Position numbers and translations under genes: made by a program. From the NCBI GenBank assembly GCA_014706385.1, contig JACGZH010000002.1, positions 2,388,467-2,452,466 of the forward strand: 64,000 bases of DNA, in the 5' to 3' direction. Shown piece after piece: positions 12,186 to 22,865 of this stretch; within the stretch, counting starts at the first letter, position 1, and the number at the start of each line of letters is the position of its first letter. The DNA comes from Phaffia rhodozyma (Eukaryota; Basidiomycota; Tremellomycetes; Cystofilobasidiales; Mrakiaceae). Under the pieces are notes generated by a model, which was not told the origin of the DNA, made no database searches, and saw only the letters and a program-made list of their open reading frames with translations.

Positions 12186-12662
12186 ATGAGACCGTCTCCG
12201 GCAAGCTCGAAACGAATGTTTGGTCTTCTTAAAGCTAGGAGACAGACCGACTTGAAACATGCCATGTGTCCTAGCAAACTCGGTCGAACTCATGTCTACA
12301 AGCCTAAGCCGTTGCCTCCGGCTCAACCACCACTGTTCCCTCAACAAGTCGTCCTTGCCGATGGTTCTTCATTCACTCACTACACGACCTCTCCTCGATC
12401 GGTCTACAAGTTGACCAAGGATCTGTCAAACCACCCGCTTTGGTACCCGAACAAGGTCTCTTCGAGGGATCTTCAAGATGAATTCGGAAGGATCGGAAGG
12501 TTCAAATCGAAATATGCTACCACAGGTTCTGAAAACTCAGAGGATGATCCGTTTGCTAGTGGAATTGAGGATTGGATGAGTGAAGGCGCGGTCGAGTTGA
12601 AGCAAAAGCCAAAGGTCGTGGTTGAGCCCAAGGCGCCGGTCGGAAAGAAGGGAAAGAGATAG
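12186..12662 (+). CDS. MRPL36: Mitochondrial ribosomal protein bL31m (MRPL36-like)
   Basis: Component of the mitochondrial large ribosomal subunit. It is a single open frame of 158 residues. The basic N-terminus (MRPSPASSKRMFGLLKARR) fits a mitochondrial presequence. The core VVLADGSSFTHYTTSPRSV followed by LTKDLSNHPLWYP matches the bL31m family, in which DGSTF and the NHPLW block are conserved. The C-terminus is Lys/Pro-rich and ends in GKKGKR. The start at 12186 is the first Met of the frame and gives the expected presequence. A second Met at codon 11 is an alternative. The downstream neighbour is convergent. Confidence 0.8.
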   Translation: MRPSPASSKRMFGLLKARRQTDLKHAMCPSKLGRTHVYKPKPLPPAQPPLFPQQVVLADGSSFTHYTTSPRSVYKLTKDLSNHPLWYPNKVSSRDLQDEFGRIGRFKSKYATTGSENSEDDPFASGIEDWMSEGAVELKQKPKVVVEPKAPVGKKGKR

Positions 12663-13113
12663 AGAGCAGGACAGAAAGGTGTCTATGAGATATCAATCTT
12701 GGAACTGAGTAAGTCTAGGCGGCTCTCCCTTCTTCCTTTCGTTAATCGTAACGTGGAGGAAGTTCAAGACAGAATGAAACTGAACTTTGACCTTGTTTGT
12801 CTTTGAAATCAACTGCTTGTTGAGCAGAAATATAATGAAACCTTTTAGGAAAAAGATTTGCCTCATATAACATGTGGTTGTAGCCTCGCTCAACCCGTCG
12901 ATTGAACAGTTTCGCCGATCAATCGTACTTCAGCTATTTCAGTTGCAGAACATTTTTGATGGTCTTCAGGTCGTGCTAGGACGTCATGTTTGCTTCGCTT
13001 CTCATAAAACGCTCGCAGACTCCCTTCTACAAAATAGACATCCTAATAGCTCATCCGACGTCTGGTCGTCATTCGCTCTGGACAGAGATTAAGAAAAGAT
13101 CCCTATTTTGACA
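12663..13113. other. Convergent intergenic region
   Basis: About 450 bp between the 3' ends of the bL31m gene (+) and the TPR gene (-). I see no gene, repeat or RNA in it. Confidence 0.5.
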
Positions 13114-15204
13114 TCACAACACATTGATCACGTTCTCCCAAAACTGCTCTTCCTCCCCGCCAGATCCGCCTCTAAGAATTCCGTGATCCTCAATCAGCTC
13201 TTTTACAAACCGGCGAACGTCAGTCGGTTGTAACCTATTCTTGACTCTCAGTAACGTTTTTTCAACCTCTTGAAGAGCTTCCGGGGCAGCTTTATAGAAT
13301 TGGGAACGGATGTTTGACAGGATTGCCTCCCGACTGCGATGTAGAGAGATACAAACGCAAACGCACATGGAGTAGGATGAAGAAGGAAGTCCCGAGTAAT
13401 CAATCAGCAAGATGGGCACAAATTCTAGAGAATATTGACTAAAAGAAGGCACAACGACGTACGCTGTTTGCTCCGCCTCCCAACCCCCATCGACCCAGCT
13501 TGGACGAGACTGCCAACCCATGACCGACGGCCAAGGAGCAAGCGCGGTCTGCCATCCTGTTCCACTACTCTCTGCTGCTCTCCTTGAGTACGTGATAGAA
13601 TTTGTGATCAACTGAGCTTTGTTCTTGATGGCCGAAGCGTTTCTCCACGGTTCATCCGCCAAAACAGCCCTCTGTAAAGAAAGCGAAGCAAGTGCCAGAA
13701 GAACAGAAGATGATTCCCCTCGGTTGGGCATTGTGGATGGAAAGGCCTGTTGAGAAGGCGTCAGGATGGAGAGTGCTGTTGACGAACACTGAGTCGACAA
13801 AGAAAGTGTTGTCCAGATCTCTTGAACCTGTTCGATCATAGGAGCTGTTTGGGTCTGAAGAAGTATCTGAAGAGCGGAAAGTCTTTGTAGCTGGGCAAGA
13901 AGCGCGTAGGCGTCGCCGAGTGTACAAACCACCGAGATTCGAGTTTCCTGGTCGATTCGTGGTGTATTATGAGTTGACGAACCGGGAGCATCGATGTCCT
14001 TTATACTTTCCCAGCTGGATTTCAGCGTTGCGATCACCATACGACACTCTTCCATCCAACCGGGTCGGCCGTCCTCGAAAGCAGATCGAATGACGGACAG
14101 CTTTGCAGATGCTTCTGCTACCAAAATGTCTAGAGTCCGAGGCGCACCCGACCGGGCGCAGAGTGAATCTAGTACGCGGAATTTTTGAAATATTGGAGGG
14201 ATTTCCGGCAGTGCAGAAGGAGAAGGACGTGACGCTGAGAAATCCTTGGACAGTAATGAGAGTGTCGATAGGAGGAGGATGTACGTATCCAACACAAGCG
14301 AAGGCGTCGTCACAGTCTCCTCCCAGGCCCGTCCAGAACCATTCTCGGCCTGCACCTCATCTTGATCTGGACTGTGATCATGTTTATCTATGTCCTCTTC
14401 AGGCTCTTCTCCAATGTCAAGAATACTTTCTTGTTCTCCTACTGATGCGTTTTGCCGTTCCATTTCTTCCAACAGACCTTCCTGCTTTTCTGCAACGCTT
14501 GTCAACCAGCCGGCTGCTTCTCTTCGCAAGCTCTCAACCTCTGCGTCTTGTTCGTCAGCCTCTTGAAGATCCTCTACCAAGTCTGCCAGACTGAGGAGCG
14601 CAACAGCAAGATTGAACGTGGCGTCTATCCAGAGGATTGGGGACTCGGTCAGCTTTTGTGATAGTCGATATTGATTGATTGCCATCTCGAGCGTGTTGGA
14701 TGAAAGCGGTGGGAGAAGGAAAATCTGCGAGATGGTATATAACGTTCGAGCTCTGAGCTCAAAAGAAAACAGAAACAAGAATCAGATGTATCTAAGAGGC
14801 TTGGAACAGCAAGCTAGAGCTATATCGTCTTGGTCATATAGCGAAATTGTCAGGACATACAAGTTGTAGTGGCCTTCGAATGCCTGAGGATCAAATTCAA
14901 TAGCCTTCTCATACAGCTTGCAGGCTTCCTCATAGAACCTTTTGGCCTGTTTACATTGATCGACCAGTTTGTTAGAAAACAAAACGAAGAATCAGCAATA
15001 TATCTGGACCAGTAAGATGAAATCGGAAAAAAGAAACTCGAGAGAGCCTACCTTCTCACCGGTCTTGTATCGTTCGCCTTTCTCTTCGAGCTCAACACCA
15101 TAATCAAGAGCTTCCTCGAACGTCTCGTATTTGGGTGCTTTGGACTTTTTGATATGCTTTGGAGCGTTGGATGGATCGAGGGGCTTCCTTCTGGGCGGAG
15201 CCAT
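13114..15204 (-). CDS. TPR-repeat protein
   Basis: Predicted soluble helical-repeat protein. The start is at 15204 (MAPPRRKPLDPSNAPKHIKK, a basic leader). Traced exons: 15204-15052, 14946-14861 and 14752 onward. The first exons join to give EEACKLYEKAIEFDPQAFEG then HYNLARTLYTIS, a classic TPR helix pair, and a second repeat contains ATFNLAVALLSLADLVEDL. A long acidic linker and further helices follow to 13114. The stretch from about 13340 to 13460 is open but hydrophobic and bounded by GTACGT and GCAG, so it is probably an in-frame intron. Fungal Acl4 (chaperone of ribosomal protein L4) is one candidate, but I cannot confirm it; the function is unknown. Confidence 0.75.
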
Positions 15205-15641
15205 AGTTGTATAAATGATACTGATGAGTACAAGGTTTAGGAAGGAAGCCAAATGATGGTTCTGAAGAGAGAAATCATGAGAAACCAAAAAATCGAATTA
15301 TTGCAATCGTCATCGTTCTCGTCACAAACCACCTGGATTCTATGCATTTTTAGCGCAAAACCTATGGTACAACCGAACGAGACCGTAACTCATACGCACG
15401 GTGGACGCAGAAAGGAGATCGTATACGACGCTTGTTATCAACAAATAACTCAACCAACATGAGGGTTTGCTATCTTTATCTTGCTTATATCAGGATATGA
15501 TTAGAAGGCCACACCCTCCAATCTATACATGTTATGTCCAATGCTGGAGGGATGAGGAACGTTCTTATTTTTATTTTTATTTTTATTTTTTCTTTCTTTG
15601 GTCAATCGTGTGTTCCTCTACTGCTATCGGTAACGAAAATT
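15205..15641. other. Intergenic: TPR gene promoter / GPN2 3' end
   Basis: About 440 bp. An A/T-rich tract of repeated TTTTTA (15567-15592) is present on the plus strand. No gene recognised. Confidence 0.5.
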
Positions 15642-17235
15642 TCATTCCATTCCACCTCTTCTCTTGCCTACGGCAGCCGCTGCAACCCGCTTTGCTTCCT
15701 CGCCCTCCTTCTTCCATTCCTCCCTCTCCCACTCATCGAATTCCTCCTTTCGATCAACCCATCTTTCTTGAATGTCGCCGATATCTCTACCAGGTATGCG
15801 TCCCGCTATCGAGCCAAACAAGGCGTCCGCATTAGGCGTTCTTGATGACGATGACGATGGTTGAAAGAGATCTGCTGGCGATCCATCGGTCGCAGAAGAT
15901 GAAGAGGGTTGTGTTGGTGGAATAAAAATATATCCGGTCGCTTTGTCAAGAATCTTGAGTAGGTGCAGCATCGATTTCTTATCCTGTGATGAAACGCGCA
16001 GAACGGCCATATTTATGAGCTGTAAGACAAAGAAGAATAAATTTGATAGGAGCGCAGAACATTTACCTCGACTGCTAGCGTCTCGAATCCTACCAGACCA
16101 AAGTCTTCTACTATCTCACAAATTGCTCGATTGAGATCGCCAAACTTTGATAACCTAGGATCTTTGTCGAGTAGAATGGATAGCTGAGACAAGTCCTGCA
16201 CCTCTGTGTAGAAATCCAGATTGAACGCTATTGAACAAGATTAAGACAGCCATGTTTGAGATTTATGAATATAGATTTGTATGACAAGGAAAGAATAGCG
16301 AGTCACACTTACGAAGGTCTCCGAACTGTGTGATGATGTCCATCTTGGAAAGAACGTTGATATGGGGCATCTCCAACTGAAGCATCGTCCGCAGTGAAGT
16401 GAGAAGGACTGAGATGTACTTGGATGCGTCTGTTAGGTACGATGCATCAGAGAGATGTACTGCCGCCAGCTTACAGAGTGAAAGAAAGTTATTCGGCCAT
16501 AGTGGGTCAACAGGGATGCTTATATGAGAACCAAAGTGGAGAAGAGCGCACCCTGTAGTCTAGTTTTCTTAGTCGGTCCATGATCCTTGTTAAAGATCCA
16601 TGATTTGTACTCAGCTCGACCTGTTATAACATCAACTACTTGGTTGGCTAGCTGCATTATGCTCGGCTTCGAGGACGGCCAAAGCTTTGAGAGTCCTCTG
16701 CTTACCTGGCCAGCGATATCGAAGATGAAGTATCCTCCCTCCAATTTGTCAAGCTCTTCGACTAGCCAGTCAAAGTTCTCCTCTAGATATTCCATACAGT
16801 AAAGCATTGCTCCATTCGGTCCTAGTCCAAACTCGTCCATGGCATCTTGCAAGGTGACGAGGGAAGAGATTGAAAGCGAACATGGGTAAGGTAGCGTTTC
16901 GTTCGCCGGGTCGAGGTTGACAATGTGGACCGGTCTGTTTAGCGCTGTGAGAAACTTTTGGGAGCATTGAATGGATCAATTATGAGAACAAGCGCAGAAC
17001 CAAACCAGCTGGTAAGGGATCGTCTTAAACCCGCCATCAGACTGTGGAGAGAAAGCGGAAGAGAAGGTGATTACTATACCTGATGCATGCCATGACAATA
17101 GGTTGATTTACCGGAACCTAGCTTCGACGAGGATCAAGACCAGCGTGAGACTCTTGAGCACAACGTTACTAGCATGGAGATTCACAGAAACACGGGCTTA
17201 CCTGGCGGACCGACTACAAGTTGACCGAACGGCAT
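15642..17235 (-). CDS. GPN2: GPN-loop GTPase 2
   Basis: Small GTPase of the GPN family that, with Npa3/GPN1 and GPN3, supports assembly and nuclear import of RNA polymerase II and III. The start is at 17235 ([11 protein letters not shown]), and the P-loop is split by an intron so that GPPGSGKS is completed in the next exon, followed by TYCHGMHQ. The defining Gly-Pro-Asn loop appears as [18 protein letters not shown] at about 16800-16840, preceded by [18 protein letters not shown]. The G3-like block [11 protein letters not shown] and later [17 protein letters not shown] are present in separate exons. The C-terminus has GFETLAVE and [13 protein letters not shown], then an Arg/Glu-rich tail ending at 15642. 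At least six introns. Length fits GPN2 rather than GPN1 or GPN3. Confidence 0.93.
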
Positions 17236-17477
17236 GATTGAGAAAGATGAGCTTGAGAAGCTTGAGAACCAGACTGGTCGACGTTCGTGGGTGAAAACGA
17301 AAAGCAAGATAGCTCGAAATTCGGCGCCTTCGATCTTTCGACTGATTCAGCATCTAACGAGCATCCCATCGGCCATCCTTTCGTTCTCTTCTTTCCTTTT
17401 ATAAATACAACTCTGAAGGGACAGTCTTAAGTGAGTATATACCAAGCAGGCCTAACTCTCACATTCAGGGACAAAAC
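17236..17477. promoter_or_regulatory. Divergent promoter GPN2 / THOC1
   Basis: About 240 bp separate the two start codons, so the two genes must share or abut their promoters. A pyrimidine-rich block (17375-17400) precedes a TATAAATA motif at about 17400. Confidence 0.5.
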
Positions 17478-20400
17478 ATGGTTGGCCTTTCAACGCTGGA
17501 AGCCCGGGATCACTCGTTTGCCCTCCTCCAGCAGTCCATCAAGGCATCCTTTGAGGCGTCGGACAATCTCCTCGCATCTAGATCATCGTTTCAAGATTCG
17601 GTCAAAGAAGCTCAGAGAATCTGGGATTCATTAGGACAAACCTCAGATGACCTTGGTCTGCTGGCTAGAGAAGTTTTAGTCCGGGTCTTCAAAGAAGAAA
17701 CCTTGAATCTCGCCGTTCGTCACTTCTCCTTTCACTTTCTCTCCGAATTCGTTCTGGCCACCGGCATCCGTTAGCTGAATGCCCTCCATCTGATTCTATC
17801 AATGTTCATCTTCGTTCAAATGATAAACTCGTTCTCATTTACTCAGACGAAAGAGGTGGATCTGTCACCTATCGAGACTGACACATTCTACGCTACTGTT
17901 CGGACGCGTTTAGACTTGATTCTTGCCTTTACCCATATCGGTGAGTCTACTCTGTTATATTCCTTCTGGAGCATCTGCATCCTATAATATGACAAGACAT
18001 TCATGGCTAAATCTGGTGTTTACTAACGTCTTATCGTTGCTTTACACCTAGGCAAATGCGATGACAAGGCTCCCTACTTTCTACTAGACGATATCTTTGG
18101 TGTCTTTACCGTTCAAGGATGCGAGAAAGTCTTCGAATTTCTCGAACTTAGGTTTCGCGACCTCAAACTGGTCCGTTCCTTCCGGTCACTCTCCGTGTCG
18201 ATCTCTCTGCTCTTGCTGATATCGAACCCTCTCGCCTCTACGATCGATTCAGCCCCTGCCACTAGCTCAGGAAAAGACAACTGGTCTTCAACTTCTTAGA
18301 GCATGCAACGTTTTACTCTCCCGGCTCTCTAAATCTCAAGACGCGCTGTTTTGCGGTCGAATTCTGTCCTTCATGTCATCTGCTTTTGGTCTAGGCGCAC
18401 GGAGTGGAGTCAACCTTCGTGGAGATTTTAATACAAAGAACGAAACGGATTTCGAAGATCTCCAGAAAGACGAGAAACCGATGGGTGATGAGGAGGCTAA
18501 GGAAAAGGATGTTGTTATGGAAGAGGATGAGAAGGCTGACCAGAAGAAGGAGGAAGATTCCGACAAGAAGGATGAGGGCGAGATTATGGAGGAACTGGAG
18601 GAGGGCGAAACCCATGATGAAGAGACCGCCACGAGTTCAGAAAAGGCTAAAGCCAACGGTCCCACCGGTTTGTCTCGCTCTCCTCCGTCTGTACTTTGCT
18701 TGTTTTGACAGCCTCAAGGATTGACCCTTTTCTCTCCTATCGTCTCTCCTCTCTGGCTGCCGATCTTGATGGCCAATTCAGTCGAACTCAAAGAACCATT
18801 CTACACGTCGTTCTGGTGTCTGCAGCCATATTTCACCAATCCTTCTCTGTTGACAACATCTTCCTCGACAAGCGCCACCTCTGTTTTCACACCCACTCCT
18901 ACATCTAACTCTACCCCACTCTCCTCGGCATCATCGTTCAATCAGTTCATGATGCGCCTGGACCGAGTGCTCCGTACGTTCTCGGAACGAACAGAGCGCG
19001 AAAAGGTTTTGAGAGGTACGGGCGATGGTTCAAAGAAAGGCAAGGAGGTTGCATCGAGAGAAGAGACCGAGGAAGATGAGTTGAGCGGACTGAGTGAGAT
19101 TTTCACAGCAAAGTTCTTAACCAGACCGGGTCTTCTTGACTTTGAGGTGCGTCAATTTTTTGCGCATCAGTGCTTTTGTTTACTCCTCTTTCTTTTCAAA
19201 GGTCGATAGCAAAGCCATGCTTATCAAGAAACGTCTGTCTCTCTGACCGACTCCTTGGTCGTTTTGTTGTTCTCTCAGCTATCGGACGTCGCATTCCGTC
19301 GACAGATTCTCGTTCAGGCCCTTATCCTTCTCCACTTTCTTCGGCAGTTCATTCCATCCGAGGGTTTACCCAACGGACCAGGAAAGATCGCCAAAACCAA
19401 AATGATGGACTTTTCGCTGGACCAAGAAATGGTACGTGGTCTGACGCCAATCGACCTGCATCTTTTCGTATAGTGTTCGCTCCAGACTTTGACCTTAACG
19501 TTGGCTACTCTCGTGTTGCCTTTCTGTCTGACCAGATCAAATCGGTGAACACCATGTGGGAAGCGTGTTTCAGAGAGATCAACGCGACGTGGCCTCTCGG
19601 CAACAGATTTTCGAAAACAATGGAGGACGTGCTGAAGAAAGAAACCCGATGGGTGTGTCTTGAAACTCTCCTCCCTTTTGCCTTTCCTTATGAAAATAAG
19701 ATGCAAAAAGTCGGTAGACTGATGTGGTGTCTTTGTTTGTTTTTATCGCTCTGACACAGAGTGCTTGGAAAGACTCGGCATGTCCGCCGTATGACAAATC
19801 GCCATTGACGGCCTCAGACCTTGAGGAAGTTCGTGCAAAGCGAATTAGACTCGAGAACGCGCCTGCTCCAAGAGTGCAGTTCGCGCTTGGCACGCCCGCG
19901 TTGAGTGAGCTGTGGGAGGAAAACAAGCTGACAGGATTGGATCAGCTAGAGAACCCAAGACCGTGAGTAGATGAGTTGTGCCCAAAGGGGGAAAGCCAAA
20001 GGACGGGGAAGACTGACAACCAGAAGAATGGAAAGGTCGAAAGCTGATCGGACTTGAGTCTTCTTCTTGTTGTTGTAATTTCATATCCTTGCTTCGAAAC
20101 ATATCACCAGGCTGGATGAGATAAACTCGTACGCAACTCGACTGAAGAGGGAAGACCTCCTGGCAAGCAATCGAAAACGATCGCTCGAGAAAGCTGGGAT
20201 CGCTGGTCCCGATCTCAAGACTGATGACCAACTCTTACAAATCGAAGAAGTTTGTCTCTCATTTACTCTGATCCGTCTTTTGCCGTTGGGCCTTGTCAAA
20301 CAACTATCTGATCTGTTCATATTTTTATTTTATTTTTAAATGATAAAAATGATAACGACAAAAGAGAAAAGCTTCGTTGACGTTCCGAGCTGTACGACAA

Positions 20401-20982
20401 GCGACCCGGTCGTCTCTTCATCTGTTCAGTAGAGTGAAGCCCATGGCGGGCAGACCGAACATCGCTCCGATCTACGTGTCGATGCTGCTCGATGCGGAAA
20501 AGGCCGAAAAGGAAGAGAGAGCGGAGAAAGCGGCAAAGGAGCTTGCCAGTGTGGTCTCGGTGACACCGATTCCGGAACAGGGGCCGATATCAGAAGCAGC
20601 ATCGCCGATAGCATCCGTCGTTCCTGTGCCTGCTGACGAGAAGGAAACCATCGATGTTGATCAAGCAGTAGAGGAAGAAAGGGCGGGGGAGGAGGAGGAG
20701 GAGGAGAAAAAGGAGGAAGATGAGAAAGAGGGCAAAGAAGGAGACGGTGAGGATGACAAAGGAGAACAGGAGCAGCTCATTGAGAAAAAAGAAGGGGATG
20801 TGGAAAAGACCGACGCAGTAGCCAAGGAAGATGTGGAGATGACGGAGGAGGTAGAAACAGCCAGGGATGAGGTCGAAGGTGAGAAGACTAAGGAAGAGGT
20901 AGAGTCTGCAAGCGGGGAGACGACTGTCAAGGAATCGGTCGCTGCTCCTGTTGTAGAAGAAACGTCGGTTGTCATGGAATGA
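17478..20982 (+). CDS. HPR1: THO complex subunit 1 (Hpr1/THOC1)
   Basis: Core subunit of the nuclear THO/TREX complex, which couples transcription to mRNA packaging and export. The start is at 17478 (MVGLSTLEARDHSF). Exons then give GKCDDKAPYFLLDDIFGVFT (18055-18115) and the family signature LSKSQDALFCGRILSFMSSA followed by GLGARSGVNLRGDFNTKN (18330-18440), matching the THOC1 LSRLSKS...FCGRI and SGxNLxGxFN blocks. A Lys/Glu-rich acidic insert follows, then KEPFYTSFWCLQPYFTNPS (18790-18845), also diagnostic, and LSDVAFRRQILVQALILLHF. The last exon (from 20370) is a very acidic Glu/Val-rich tail ending at 20982. At least eight introns. No death domain was recognised in the tail. The call rests on several ordered motifs. 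Confidence 0.9.
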
Positions 20983-21216
20983 TCGCTAGCTCGCTTGCGT
21001 GTTTAAAATAGTTGTCTATCTTGACGATGTATATCATGTTAACGACCAAATCATACTCTTGTTACTTTACAAACTCTGTCTTTGTATTGTTTATTCTGTA
21101 TGATTCCTCTGTTACTGTGGTTTGTTTGTTTGTTTTTCTTTTTATCGTTGACAAGTCTAAACAGAAGACACCATCTGGCTCCCTTCAGACTTTCCTTCTT
21201 TCTCTTGCCATGTGGC
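20983..21216. other. Convergent intergenic region
   Basis: Short T-rich gap between the 3' ends of the THOC1 gene (+) and the next gene (-). No feature recognised. Confidence 0.4.
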
Positions 21217-22586
21217 TCATGCCTCGGCCTGGGTTTGAGCCAGGGGCAACAGAACTTCACCAGCCCACTTCAAAGGGAACGCGCTAGCCTCCAGCTGATC
21301 TCTCACCACGCTCTTCTCCTCTGCGGTCAACTCCTGCTGGGCGAACGTTTCCGGGACGACCGCGCTCAGCCTGCTCTGCAAGTTCCCGTACGCTGCCTGT
21401 CCGCTGTTGTCCGGGAGGTGGGAGTAATGATTGAGCAACAACGAGGTGATCACCGGATCGAGCGGGAGATGTCTGTCGGTCTGCTCGGCCACCCAGGCGA
21501 CTTCTTCCTTGGTGAGATCTCTCGAGCGACCTGCTTCTTCTGAGCCGACGAAGAGTAACCTGACGAAATCTCTGAAGAACGCCGGGACGGGGATCGACCC
21601 GACGGGCTCGATCGATGCGGGGACCTTGGCCATGGGTGTAGGAGTGGAAAGCGTGGTGAAGTGAGGTTTTCTTCGGTCAAACAGGAGGATGTCTCCCCGG
21701 GTAGAGACCTCTTCTCTGATCTTTTTGAGGATCTCGGAAGTTTCTTGGGCGCTCGGTGGGGTTGATTCGTAAGTCGGGACGATGTAGGCCGGTCTGGAGG
21801 GAGAAGAGATATGAAGACCGAACGACGTCGGGTTCATCAAAGCGTATAGGACAGGGTAGGGGGAGGACGAAGCCATGGATCGCTCTGTGAAAGGGAAAGG
21901 GGGGGAGGGGGAGGGGGAGAGAGATCAACAACCAGATCGGCTGACCAGGGAGATTCCCTAAGAAAAGAAAGAGCGAGAGAGCGAAAAGAAGAAAGAACGA
22001 ACCGATGACGAGCTGTGCGAGATCCCAATCGATCTGACCACCGTTGAGCCTCCATATCTTGAGGTACTCGAAAAACTCTCTTGTCTCTGCAGGAGTCTGG
22101 ATCTGGTTGGCAAGATCTCGAAGCATGGTCGACCGGGTGTTTCTGAAGAACGTGGTGGCCCCTCGGAGGAAGATGATGTCTCTGCCTAGGTTGAAGAACG
22201 AGTTTGGGTTGGCGTCGTGCTCGGCGGGAGGTCGTGATTCCTCCTCGGCCAGTTGGTCGAGTTCTTGGATCGAAGGGGTTGAGTTGATGTTGACCCGACC
22301 GGACTTTGCCTTCTTGGCCGAGACTTTTTATTTTTGTTTATTCGTTTTGAGATGAAAGGAGGGAAGAGAGAATTCACGGGCACAAACACAACAAGATGGA
22401 CGAACGGTCAGATTGTTGGACGCAAGATGAACAAGCCAAAGAAAGAAAGGCTGGAAAGAAAGAACAAAGAGAAAAGGCAAACTGAAACGTACGAGAGGCG
22501 GTCAAGCAGATCTGACGACGGGCCGAGAGAACGGACTGGGTGACCGATGAGGACGACGAGGCGACTGCCCTTCTAAGGACCGACAT
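21217..22586 (-). CDS. Predicted mitochondrial protein of unknown function
   Basis: I do not recognise the family. The start at 22586 opens a Ser/Arg-rich, acid-free N-terminus (MSVLRRAVASSSSSVTQSVL then SARRQICLTASR) typical of a mitochondrial targeting signal, ending at a GTACGT donor near 22495. Exon 2 (about 22000-22315) encodes KKAKSGRVNINSTPSIQELD, then FFNLGRDIIFLRGATTFFRN and FFEYLKIWRLNGGQIDWDLA. Exon 3 (about 21880-21217) begins with MASSSPYPVLYALMNPTSF and includes IPVPAFFRDFVRLLFVGSEE. No transmembrane segment or catalytic motif is evident. It is divergent from BCS1, another mitochondrial gene, with only 279 bp between starts, so shared regulation is possible. Confidence 0.7.
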
Positions 22587-22865
22587 GCTGAACGAATCGA
22601 AAGGCGAGGAAGTAGAAAGAAGAACTGAACGAAGAAGAGGCAAGAGAACGACCGGACGATCGATAGGATGTTTGGATGATGATGGCAGACGAGAAAGAAA
22701 AAGGAGAAAAAGAAAAAGGAGAAAATAATTTGGAATTTCGTCCAATTCTTTTCCTTTTTCTTTTCTGCTTTTACTTTCTCTCGTTGCTCATCCCCGGAAG
22801 GAAGAACAGAGGATTGCTCTTCGTCATACAGCACACACACACACACACACGCTCGCTCGCCTGTC
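22587..22865. promoter_or_regulatory. Divergent promoter, mitochondrial protein / BCS1
   Basis: 279 bp between two start codons, both apparently of mitochondrial proteins. It contains a CA microsatellite (about 22830-22850) directly upstream of the BCS1 start and a GAAA-rich block. Confidence 0.5.
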